From Sphingomonas sp. JUb134 (lineage in GTDB: Bacteria > Pseudomonadota > Alphaproteobacteria > Sphingomonadales > Sphingomonadaceae), in the NCBI RefSeq assembly GCF_004341505.2, contig NZ_SLYP02000001.1, positions 2,008,501 through 2,072,500 on the forward strand: a DNA stretch of 64,000 bases, written 5' to 3'. This document shows, in pieces, positions 1 to 7,666 of the stretch (position 1 is the first letter of the stretch; the number at the start of each line of letters is the position of its first letter). The notes below the pieces were generated by a model. It saw nothing but the letters and a program-made list of their open reading frames with translations. It had not been told where the DNA came from and did no database searches. A program made the translations under genes and the position numbers.

Positions 1-832
1 ATAGCGTGCGCGGCTGGGCCAGATAGGCGCGCGCGGCGGGGCTTTGCCCGGAATTGCGCAGCCAGGTCGCGCGATCCGCGATGAAGCCCGGATCGTTGCG
101 ATCGGCGCCCACCACCATGCCGCCCAGCATCGACGCGTCTGGCGCGTTCGTGCGGAAGGCGAGGCGGGCGCGGAACAGCGCCTGCTTGGCGGGCGAGACA
201 TAGGGCAGTTCGCGTGCGGCCACGGTGGTCGAATTCGCCCACAGCAGCCGGTCCACGCGCGCCTCGCGATCGGCCGGCGTCAGTGCGCTGGAGAAGCCGC
301 TGATCAGGCGCGCTTCGTCGGAGGGCCGCAGGACGCCGCTGCGCCAGGCAGCACGTGCCGCCTCCCGTGCTGCGTCGGCGCGGCCCATCGCCATCAGCGC
401 CTCGGCATTGCGGAGGCGACCGGCCGCGGTCAGCGGCGGAAACCGCTCGAAGAAGCGCACCGTGATCGACGGATCGCCCGCACCCGGCGCGGTTTCTGCT
501 GCCGCGCGACGGCTCGTCTCGCCCGGCCAGCCCGGATGGGCGAGCAGGAAGCGCGCATAGTCGGTGAAGGGGAGGTTGTCCGACTGCTGCAGCCGCTTCC
601 ACTCGGCGAGCGGCGCCGCGATCGGATCGCTCGGCACCACCGGCTGCACCATCTGCGGGCTCGCCGGATACTGGCCGGGAAGCTGCTGCGGCACGGGCAG
701 GGCCTGGCCGTAGAGGAACGAGGCGGCATGATGCTGGAGGGGGTCGGAGGCGACCGACGCGCCGGTCACGCCCGCCGCGAGCAACCCGCCCTTCAACATG
801 TTCGAAAGCAAGGGGGTGAGCATGCTGGACAT
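1..832 (-). CDS. slt: Soluble lytic murein transglycosylase, N-terminal part (runs off the window)
   Basis: Reading the minus strand from the ATG at 832 gives an open frame of about 277 codons with no stop before the window edge. The product starts with a short hydrophobic stretch (LLAAGVTGASVAS) that fits a signal peptide, then an alanine/arginine-rich alpha-helical region with phrases such as DYARFLLAHPGWPGE and RNAEALMAMGRADAAREA. This is the look of the superhelical U-domain of Slt70-type enzymes, which cleave peptidoglycan between MurNAc and GlcNAc in the periplasm. The catalytic SLT domain would lie beyond base 1 and is not seen, so the call rests on the helical domain and on the position next to dapA. 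An in-frame ATG at 823 is an alternative start. Confidence 0.75.
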   Translation of the reverse strand, partial: MSSMLTPLLSNMLKGGLLAAGVTGASVASDPLQHHAASFLYGQALPVPQQLPGQYPASPQMVQPVVPSDPIAAPLAEWKRLQQSDNLPFTDYARFLLAHPGWPGETSRRAAAETAPGAGDPSITVRFFERFPPLTAAGRLRNAEALMAMGRADAAREAARAAWRSGVLRPSDEARLISGFSSALTPADREARVDRLLWANSTTVAARELPYVSPAKQALFRARLAFRTNAPDASMLGGMVVGADRNDPGFIADRATWLRNSGQSPAARAYLAQPRTL

Positions 833-898
833 GATATGGAAGCCGGCCCTATGTCGCCAGCCAATTCTTCCCTTTTGTTGCTTGGAGCGTCCCTGCCC

Positions 899-1783
899 AT
901 GTTCTCCGGCTCGATCCCGGCCCTGGTCACCCCGTTCACGGACGGCGCGTTCGACGAGGCCGCCTTCCGCGCGCACATCGACTGGCAGATCGAGAGCGGC
1001 TCCACCGCCCTGGTGCCCTGCGGCACGACGGGGGAGGCGGCGACGATGACGATCGCGGAGCACAATCACGTGGTGCGCGTCTGCATCGATCAGGCCGCGT
1101 GCCGCGTGCCGGTGATCGCCGGTTGCGGATCGAACGACACGTCGGTGGCGCTGGAGCATGTGCGGGCGGCGAAGGGTGCGGGCGCGGCTGCGGCGCTGCT
1201 CGTGCCTCCCTATTACAATCGCCCCAACCAGGAGGGCGTGTTCCGCCATTTCGAGGTGCTGGCGCGCGACGGCGGGCTGCCGATCGTCCTCTACAATGTG
1301 CCGGGCCGCACCGTGACCGACATTGCCGTCGAGACGATGGCGCGAATCGTGACGGCCTTCCCGGATGTCGTCGTCGGGCTCAAGGATGCCACCGGCGCCA
1401 TCCAGCGCGTCTCGGCGCAGCGTGCCGCCTGCGGCGCCGACTTCTGCCAGCTGTCGGGCAATGACGACATGGCGCTGGCGTTCATGGCGATGGGCGGACG
1501 CGGCTGCATCTCGGTCACCGCGAACGTGGCGCCGGCGTTGTGTGCGGAGTTCCAGGACGCGTGCCTGGCAGGGGATTATGGCCGTGCGCTCACGCTCCAG
1601 GACCAGCTCTATCCGCTGCACGCGGCGCTGTTCAGCGACGCGTCCCCGGGCCCGGTCAAGTACGCGCTCAATCGCCTGCGCCCCGGTTTCTCTGCCGAGA
1701 TGCGCCTGCCGATGACGCCACCGTCCGAAGCGAGCCGCAAGGCGGTCGACGCGGCATTGGCGCACGCCGGGCTCATTCAATAA
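899..1783 (+). CDS. dapA: 4-hydroxy-tetrahydrodipicolinate synthase
   Basis: DapA condenses pyruvate with aspartate semialdehyde in the lysine and meso-diaminopimelate pathway, in the cytoplasm. The 294-residue product has the usual family length. It carries PCGTTGEAATM (the substrate-binding GTTGE loop), the YNVPGRT motif with the conserved tyrosine and arginine, and the Schiff-base lysine in VVGLKDATG. The frame is open far upstream to base 44, but that extension overlaps the divergent transglycosylase and has shadow-like composition; the ATG at 899 gives the standard MFSGSIPALVTPF start. A link with cell-wall metabolism is natural next to a murein transglycosylase. Confidence 0.97.
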   Translation: MFSGSIPALVTPFTDGAFDEAAFRAHIDWQIESGSTALVPCGTTGEAATMTIAEHNHVVRVCIDQAACRVPVIAGCGSNDTSVALEHVRAAKGAGAAAALLVPPYYNRPNQEGVFRHFEVLARDGGLPIVLYNVPGRTVTDIAVETMARIVTAFPDVVVGLKDATGAIQRVSAQRAACGADFCQLSGNDDMALAFMAMGGRGCISVTANVAPALCAEFQDACLAGDYGRALTLQDQLYPLHAALFSDASPGPVKYALNRLRPGFSAEMRLPMTPPSEASRKAVDAALAHAGLIQ

Positions 1784-1888
1784 CGTCAGGGGGCGGCACG
1801 ACCCCGCTTCCGGATGCGCCGCCCGTAAGCTACTGTCACCAGCGGGAAAGACGGTCATGAGGACGTCTTCCCTTGGGGGGCTGTGGTG

Positions 1889-2332
1889 ATGCTCAGAATG
1901 CAGCGCGCGACGGCCTATGCGGGGCGCATCGAAGCAGGTGAGCCCTTCGACACGCTCGACGACTGCGAAGACGCAATCCTGATCACCGAGGCGGCGCTTG
2001 CAGTGCCCGGCCCCCGCATCGTCTACGTCAATGCCGCGCTGGAGCGGCTGTGCGGCTATTCGCGCGAGGAGCTGCTGGGGAACACGCCCCGCTTGCTGCA
2101 GGGCTATGACACGGATCGGGAGGAACTGGCGCGGCTCCGGCGCGAGCTTGAGAGCCGGGGCCAGGCCGAAGGCGAAATCATGAACTATGACAAACGCCGC
2201 CAGGAGTATGTGCTCGGATGGACGATCGTACCCATCCGTGACGCCGCGGGAGCGGTGCGCGCCTGGCTATCGCTCCAGATCGACGTGCTTCGGGAGAGTG
2301 CGGGCATGCGGGCGCAAAGAACCGAAGCCTGA
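1889..2332 (+). CDS. Small PAS-domain protein, LOV-like but without the photoactive cysteine
   Basis: The roughly 147-residue product is almost entirely one PAS domain: RIVYVNAALERLCGYSREEL is the typical PAS core, followed by GNTPRLLQGYDTD and a beta-strand end (YVLGWTIVPIRDAAG). The GNTPRLLQG segment aligns with the GxNCRFLQG flavin-binding motif of LOV photoreceptors, but proline stands where the photoreactive cysteine should be. There is no output domain, so it may act by protein contact or be a sensor fragment. ATG 1889 follows a run of G at 1875-1880; GTG 1883 is an alternative start. It converges on the diguanylate cyclase gene with only 9 bases between stops. Partner and ligand are unknown. 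Confidence 0.8.
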   Translation: MLRMQRATAYAGRIEAGEPFDTLDDCEDAILITEAALAVPGPRIVYVNAALERLCGYSREELLGNTPRLLQGYDTDREELARLRRELESRGQAEGEIMNYDKRRQEYVLGWTIVPIRDAAGAVRAWLSLQIDVLRESAGMRAQRTEA

Positions 2333-2341
2333 GCGGGCAGC

Positions 2342-4189
2342 CTATTCCGCCGCCTCGTCCACCCGCGGCGGCACCACTTCGATGCGGTCGCGGCCCAGCC
2401 GCTTGGCGCGGAACAGGGCCCGGTCCGCCTCTCCGATCAGTGTGTCCGTCGATCGCTCGTCGGCAGCGTTCCAGACGTCGATGCCGAACGACATGGTCAC
2501 CGGCCCGAGCCGTTGCCCGCGGAATTCGATCGTCATCTCGCGCACGGCGCGTCGAAGCTCGTCCACGCGCCGGCAGATCAACTCCAGCGAGGCACCCGGG
2601 GCGATGACGGTGAACTCCTCGCCGCCATAGCGGCACACGATGTCGCCATGCCGGAAATGCGCCTGGATCTGACCGGCAACCTCGCGGAGCAGCGCATCGC
2701 CTGCCTCGTGGCCGTGGGTGTCGTTGAAGCGCTTGAAGTGATCGACGTCCGCCATGACGACCGCCAGCGGCGCGCCGGTCCGCTGGGCGCGCGCCGCCTC
2801 GATCTGCATCGCCTCTTCCAGGTACCGCCGGTTGAACAGGCGGGTGAGGGGGTCGCGGATAGATTGTTCGCGAAGGCGCGCACGCAGGTTCTCGTTCACC
2901 AGCGCGAGCGCCACATTCTCCATCAGCAGTTCGAGGCGGAAGCGGTCCTCCGGACTCGACAGCCCCTCCACGTAGATCAGGCCCAGGACCTCGCCGCCCG
3001 CAATGACCGGTTCGCACATCCGTTCGACGGGAACGCTTCCGCTGGCGTGCACACAGACGATGTCGGCTCCCGGCCGCGCAACCTCGTGCGACTGGCCGCG
3101 CCGCAGCGCCCAGCATTGGTCCGGCAGGAAGGTCTCCGGGTTCGCGTAGGGCTCACCCCAGGTCGAGATGCGGATGAGCAGGTTGTGCGAATGGTTGAGG
3201 ACGTAGAGCGCGCCGGCCAGGTCCGGCAGGACCTGCGGCAGGAAACAGTCGAGCACGGTCGTGAGCTCGCCCTCGTCGCGGATCGCCTGCAGCCTCCGGG
3301 CCATCCCGCTCAGGAGCTCGATCGACTTCTGTCGCGTCTCCAGGGCCCGGCTTCGCTGGACCAGCTCGGCATTGGCACGGGCGAGCTGTGCCTCCGCCAT
3401 GTTGGATTGCTCGATGGCGCTCGCCAGTTGCTCCGCCATGACATTGTGGGCGCGGGCGAGTTCGCGGAATTCGACACCGCCTGCCACTTTCGCGCGGGCA
3501 TCCCGGTCCCCGCCACCGAAGCGGTTGACCGCATCGAGCAGGTTCTCGAGCGGCCGGGTCATCCCCGTGCGGATCTGCCAGCCCAGCAGCAGGATCAACA
3601 GCGCGAGCAGGGGGCAGCCGACGAACAGGAGCACGCGGACGAGTTCGTAGCTCTGGTTCGCCGCTTCCGTCCGCTGGAGGAGAAGGCGCCGCTCGTCGTC
3701 CCGCATGGCCATGGTGATGGCGTTGATCTGCTGCATCAGCGATCGGCCGCGCTCGCGCGAGACGGGGTTCGCCGCCTGCGTCGCCCCAACCCGCCGGCCG
3801 CGCTGCACCGCCCGCGTCATGACCAGGGCCTTGTCGGTCGCGAGGCTTCGCAACGCCTCGGCCCGCTGCAACTGCTGTGGATTGTCTTGAACGAGCTCGA
3901 TCACGCTCTCGCGAAGCGTGGCTGCACGGGCGATGTTCTCATCGAAGTTCGCGAGGTACGAAGCATCATCGGCCAACAGATAGCCGCGAAGTCCGGATTC
4001 GGCCTGGCCGAGGTTGGCTTGCAGCGAATTCAGGCTGATGATGACCCGTTGCGAGTGCCCGACCCAGTCGAAGGCGGCGCGGGATTGGTAGCTGCTGTGA
4101 AGGAGAAGCCCGCCGAGCGACAGGGTGGCGATGGCGCAAAGGGCCATTACCGCATAGATGCGGGCGCTGAGGGAGGCGAGGATCTTCAC
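2342..4189 (-). CDS. Membrane diguanylate cyclase (CHASE3-HAMP-GAF-GGDEF)
   Basis: This enzyme should make cyclic di-GMP from two GTP at the inner membrane. The order is an N-terminal membrane helix (about residues 10-32), a CHASE3-like periplasmic helical sensor, a second membrane helix (VLLFVGCPLLALLILLLGW), HAMP, a coiled-coil linker, a GAF domain, and a C-terminal GGDEF domain. The catalytic loop is RYGGEEF (GGEEF at about 522-526). The product-inhibition site RHGD lies at 513-516, at the usual spacing, so feedback control is likely. I chose GTG 4189 because it overlaps the TGA of the upstream phosphodiesterase as GTGA, which suggests translational coupling and puts the first helix at the N-terminus. 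ATG 4234 is an alternative that overlaps more. Confidence 0.93.
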   Translation of the reverse strand: MKILASLSARIYAVMALCAIATLSLGGLLLHSSYQSRAAFDWVGHSQRVIISLNSLQANLGQAESGLRGYLLADDASYLANFDENIARAATLRESVIELVQDNPQQLQRAEALRSLATDKALVMTRAVQRGRRVGATQAANPVSRERGRSLMQQINAITMAMRDDERRLLLQRTEAANQSYELVRVLLFVGCPLLALLILLLGWQIRTGMTRPLENLLDAVNRFGGGDRDARAKVAGGVEFRELARAHNVMAEQLASAIEQSNMAEAQLARANAELVQRSRALETRQKSIELLSGMARRLQAIRDEGELTTVLDCFLPQVLPDLAGALYVLNHSHNLLIRISTWGEPYANPETFLPDQCWALRRGQSHEVARPGADIVCVHASGSVPVERMCEPVIAGGEVLGLIYVEGLSSPEDRFRLELLMENVALALVNENLRARLREQSIRDPLTRLFNRRYLEEAMQIEAARAQRTGAPLAVVMADVDHFKRFNDTHGHEAGDALLREVAGQIQAHFRHGDIVCRYGGEEFTVIAPGASLELICRRVDELRRAVREMTIEFRGQRLGPVTMSFGIDVWNAADERSTDTLIGEADRALFRAKRLGRDRIEVVPPRVDEAAE

Positions 4190-6360
4190 GCGCGCACTCC
4201 GCTCGGTTGCAGCGGGTGTCGCTGCCGCATCCATTCCTCAAACCGGGGCGCTGGCATCGGACGGCCGAACAGATAGCCCTGGCCACTCCGGCAACCGCTG
4301 GTACGCACCAGCTCCCATTGCGCCTCGTTCTCGATGCCCTCGGCCAGCACGTCGAGGCCGAGCCCGGCGCCAAGCGTCGCGATGGCTGCCACGATCAGGG
4401 CGTCCGGCCCGTCCGCCGTGATGTCCTTCACGAAGCTGCGATCCACCTTCAGCCGGTTCAATGGGCAGGCCTTGAGCATGCTCAGTGCCGCATAGCCGGT
4501 GCCGAAATCATCGAACGCGACGCGGACCCCCTGCGCGTGCAACGCCATCAGCGCCTCGAGCGTGGCTGCGTCGTGGCGAAGCATGACCTTTTCGGTCACC
4601 TCCAGTTCCAGCGCGGTCGGGGCCAGTCCGGTCCGGTTGAGGATCGCGCGGACCTCGCCTGCCAGATCGCGACCGCGGAATTGAGCCTCGAACAGGTTGA
4701 CGCTCATCCGAAACCGCGGCTCGCGCCGCCGCCACCCGACGGCCTGGGAGCAGGCGGTCTCCAGCACCCAGGTGCCGACATCCGCCGCCAGCGGCCCGTG
4801 CTCGATCTGGTCCAGGAACTCGCCCGGCACCAGCAATCCGCGCTCCGGGTGGTTCCAGCGGATCAGGGCCTCGGCACCGATGAGGCTTCCGTCCGCGAGA
4901 TCCACCTGGGGCTGGTAGAACAGCTCGAACTCCCCCCGGGCCAGTGCCTGGGCCAGTGCCTCTCCGGCATCGCCTTCGTCCAGGGGCTCGTGCTTGAGGG
5001 CCTCTCCATAGACGCGCCGCGTCCGTTTTCCGTCCCGGCGGGCGTCCTGGAGCGCGGCGCCGGCGGCTGCCATCAGACATTCGGCGTTGTCGGCATGCTT
5101 GGGATAGCAGGCGATACCCACCTGGGCGCGGAGGCGGAGGCCCTGCTTGCCGATCTCGAACGGCGCGATCAACGATCCCAGGATGCGGTCCGCGACGACC
5201 AGCGCGGCGGAACGCGGCTCGCCCGGCTGCATCGGGCGCAGGACCGCAAACTCCTCTTCGTCCAGCCGCGTGACCGTGTCCCCTGGTGACACGCTGTCGA
5301 GGAGGCGGCGCGCAACCTTCTGCAGGGCGATGTCGCGGCTTCCCGGCGATGCCGTGGGCTCCAGCTGACGGAGCCCTGCCACGCCGACGCGTAGCAGATG
5401 GATCTGCTCGCCTCGCTCGAGGAATTCGGTGATCCGCTCCACCAGCACGGTTCGGGTCGGCAGGCCCGTAATGGGGTCCTGGTTCGAAGCATGCACGGCG
5501 AGGTCGTCGCTGCGCCGGCGCGACCCGATGTCCCGCACCACGACGTCGTATCCGGCGGCGCTTCCGCTGGAGGAGCTTGCGTGCACCAGCACCTCGACCG
5601 GGAACAACGCCCCGTTAGACCGCCGGGCATCCAGGTCCGTGGGCGTGTCGAGCAGCGATGCCAATCCCGCCCCGTCGCGGAGGGAGGGGAGGAAATCGAC
5701 CAGCTGGGATCCTGTCGCTTCGGACGCGGCGACACCGAACAAGCGCGCTGCCGCCTCGTTCCAGAAGGTTACCCGGCCGCGTGCATCGGTACAGGCGACG
5801 GCCTCCGAAGAAGCGGCGGCGGCAGGACGAAAACGGGCCGGACCAGCGGCGCGCGCATGCGCCAGCCGCAGTTCCTCCATCCTCTCGGCGGCTCGAAGTC
5901 CCAACGCCCGCAGCGCCTGGCGATCCCGTGCCGAAAAGCCGCCGCGCGGACGCTGGTCGATCACGCACAAGGTGCCGACGATGTGGCCCGACGGGGCGCG
6001 AAGGGGGGCGCCTGCATAGAAGCGGACATAGGGTGGGCCGACCACGAGCGGGTTGTCGGTGAAGCGCGGGTCGAGCTTTGCATCGAGCACCACCAGCAGG
6101 TCGTCGCTTTCCAGTGCGTGCGAGCAGAAGGAAACGTCGCGCGGAGTGCCGCCCTGCTCCAGGCCCAGGCGGGCCACGAACAACTGGTCCGCTTCCCGCA
6201 CCAGCGTGACAAGTGCGACGGGAGCCTCGAAGCGGCGCGCTGCTGCGCCTGCGATCTCCTGAAGGCGCGGATCCGCCTTTGGATCGCTCAGGCCATATTC
6301 TGCAACCGCAGCCAGCCGGGCGCCTTCGTCTGCACTAATCTTCGCTCGTCTCACACGCAC
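4186..6360 (-). CDS. GAF-PAS-GGDEF-EAL protein, probable cyclic-di-GMP phosphodiesterase
   Basis: The 724-residue soluble product has an N-terminal GAF domain (about 20-160), a PAS domain (about 185-285), a GGDEF domain and a C-terminal EAL domain. The GGDEF loop is degenerate (RLDEEEF), so it should not make c-di-GMP; such domains often bind GTP as a regulatory input. The EAL domain looks active: GAEALIRW (EAL at 497-499), FDDFGTGYAALS, NRLKVDRSFV and VLAEGIE are all kept. It is the first gene of a pair with the diguanylate cyclase, joined by a 4-base overlap, so maker and breaker are probably made together. The start is GTG 6360 or GTG 6354; GGTGAGGT lies just upstream. The pair is divergent from the cellulose operon. 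Confidence 0.93.
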   Translation of the reverse strand: MRVRRAKISADEGARLAAVAEYGLSDPKADPRLQEIAGAAARRFEAPVALVTLVREADQLFVARLGLEQGGTPRDVSFCSHALESDDLLVVLDAKLDPRFTDNPLVVGPPYVRFYAGAPLRAPSGHIVGTLCVIDQRPRGGFSARDRQALRALGLRAAERMEELRLAHARAAGPARFRPAAAASSEAVACTDARGRVTFWNEAAARLFGVAASEATGSQLVDFLPSLRDGAGLASLLDTPTDLDARRSNGALFPVEVLVHASSSSGSAAGYDVVVRDIGSRRRSDDLAVHASNQDPITGLPTRTVLVERITEFLERGEQIHLLRVGVAGLRQLEPTASPGSRDIALQKVARRLLDSVSPGDTVTRLDEEEFAVLRPMQPGEPRSAALVVADRILGSLIAPFEIGKQGLRLRAQVGIACYPKHADNAECLMAAAGAALQDARRDGKRTRRVYGEALKHEPLDEGDAGEALAQALARGEFELFYQPQVDLADGSLIGAEALIRWNHPERGLLVPGEFLDQIEHGPLAADVGTWVLETACSQAVGWRRREPRFRMSVNLFEAQFRGRDLAGEVRAILNRTGLAPTALELEVTEKVMLRHDAATLEALMALHAQGVRVAFDDFGTGYAALSMLKACPLNRLKVDRSFVKDITADGPDALIVAAIATLGAGLGLDVLAEGIENEAQWELVRTSGCRSGQGYLFGRPMPAPRFEEWMRQRHPLQPSGVRA

Positions 6361-6581
6361 ACCTCACCAGGTGGCTGCGTCGTTAAACCGGAATAGTTAA
6401 AAACTGAGAACACCGTTCTAAAATGGGTCGACAGCACCCGGGTTCCTTCTGGCCCAAGTCCACACGGAGCCTCTACGGTGAAGAAATCGATCTGCCAGTG
6501 GCGAAACGGGGGCGCCGCCGCTATGCAATATGCTTCGTTAACTATCTTGCCGTAGGTGTCGAGCTGAACAAGGGGACAGCC
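6361..6581. promoter_or_regulatory. Divergent control region between the c-di-GMP gene pair and the cellulose operon
   Basis: About 220 bases separate the two divergent operons, and the stretch is more AT-rich than its surroundings around 6383-6425. It contains a perfect short inverted repeat, AGAAC-ACC-GTTCT, at 6407-6419, followed by AAAA, which may be an operator. On the plus strand AGGGGAC at 6571-6577 serves as ribosome binding site for the first cellulose gene. No clear sigma-70 boxes could be assigned. The frame from 6423 is open but its product before 6582 looks unlike a conserved protein. Confidence 0.5.
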
Positions 6582-6959
6582 ATGCGGCAGGACGCGAAAA
6601 CGCTGCTCGATCGTCTCGATCGGCATTATCTCGAATATCAGGACTTCACGGCGGTCGCCGAGGAGATCGAGCTGTGGCCGCTGTTTCAGACGCTGCTTCG
6701 CGATCCGCGGATCGTGGGAAACCGCGAGCAATCCGTGGCGGCGTCGGGCTCTGCTGCTGCGGATGGCACGCTGCCGCCCGCTCAGGAGGCGGCACCTGCC
6801 GCGCCCCGGTCTCCCTCCGCAGAGGCGGAAGCCCGCCCGACCGCCGGCCTGTTCGGCCGGTATGGGCGCGCCGCCGCACCTGCCCCCATGGTTCCCGAGC
6901 CGGCCCGTGAGCCGGATCTCCGCAACTTCCTCCATGATCTCGGGAAAGGCCGCGCATGA
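6582..6959 (+). CDS. bcsP: BcsR/BcsP-like cellulose biosynthesis accessory protein
   Basis: The 125-residue product begins with a short helical segment containing DFTAVAEEIELWPLFQTLLRD, which resembles the core of the BcsR/BcsP family (an aspartate-rich helix followed by a WPL motif). The rest is alanine- and proline-rich and low in complexity, ending DLRNFLHDLGKGRA. In known systems BcsR with BcsQ helps assemble or regulate the synthase at the membrane. ATG 6582 was chosen because AGGGGAC precedes it at a good distance. It overlaps bcsQ by ATGA. The family call is by position and a short motif, so it is moderate; the symbol is tentative. Confidence 0.65.
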   Translation: MRQDAKTLLDRLDRHYLEYQDFTAVAEEIELWPLFQTLLRDPRIVGNREQSVAASGSAAADGTLPPAQEAAPAAPRSPSAEAEARPTAGLFGRYGRAAAPAPMVPEPAREPDLRNFLHDLGKGRA

Positions 6960-7666
6960 CCATGATCCTGATGCGCTCGCCCAAGGGCGGCGTGGGCACC
7001 ACCTTCCTGACCGCCCGGCTGGCGATCGCGCTTGCGGGGCGGGGGCATGACGTTTCTGCGGTGGACTGCACCACCCAGGAGGCGCTCAAGCTTTATTTCG
7101 GCCTGTCGCCCGCCCAGACGCTGGAGATGCTGGATGCCGAGGCGACGCCCGACGCGATTGCCGGCGTTGAGCTGTTCCAGGCCTATCCCGAGCAGAACGT
7201 GGAGCAAGTGGCGGACCAGCTGCTCGCCCGCTGCGCGAAGGGGAAGGTCTGCCTCGTGGACCTCGGTACGACGGGCGCGCAGCTGCGCGACCGTCTGCTG
7301 CCGCATGCCGCGCTGGAGATCTGCACGCTGGCGCCTTCACCGCTGGCGCTCGCTTCGCTGACGAAGGTCGATGCCCTGACCTCGGTTCTGTCGCTCACGC
7401 GCACGGCCTTCGTCCTCAACCAGATGGACGACCGCCGCCGCCTGTCGAACGACATCCACAAGCTGGTGCGCACGCTGCTGGGGGACCAGCTGCTCGGCAC
7501 GGTGCGCCGCGATGAGGCGGTGATGGAGGCGCTGGCCGCCATGAAGCCGCTCGCCACCTTCGCCCCGGCCAGCGCGGCCCTGACGGATGTCGAACGGCTG
7601 ACGGAGACGGTGATCGCACGCTGCGGCCTCACGCCGGCCGGACGCTTGCAGGACGCCGCCGCATGA
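6956..7666 (+). CDS. bcsQ: BcsQ, MinD/ParA-like ATPase of the cellulose synthase
   Basis: The 236-residue product has the N-terminal deviant Walker A motif SPKGGVGTT of the ParA/MinD/SIMIBI ATPases and a second conserved aspartate strand (KVCLVDLGTTG). BcsQ proteins interact with the synthase complex and affect where cellulose is exported. The start codon overlaps the previous stop (ATGA) and its own stop overlaps the next start (ATGA), so it is fully embedded in the operon. Length is close to the usual 240-250 residues. Confidence 0.9.
   Translation: MTMILMRSPKGGVGTTFLTARLAIALAGRGHDVSAVDCTTQEALKLYFGLSPAQTLEMLDAEATPDAIAGVELFQAYPEQNVEQVADQLLARCAKGKVCLVDLGTTGAQLRDRLLPHAALEICTLAPSPLALASLTKVDALTSVLSLTRTAFVLNQMDDRRRLSNDIHKLVRTLLGDQLLGTVRRDEAVMEALAAMKPLATFAPASAALTDVERLTETVIARCGLTPAGRLQDAAA

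Noticed and set aside
44..898. Upstream extension of the dapA frame
   Set aside because: It overlaps a minus-strand transglycosylase frame with sound domain content; DapA proteins start at the MFSGSIPALVTPF segment.
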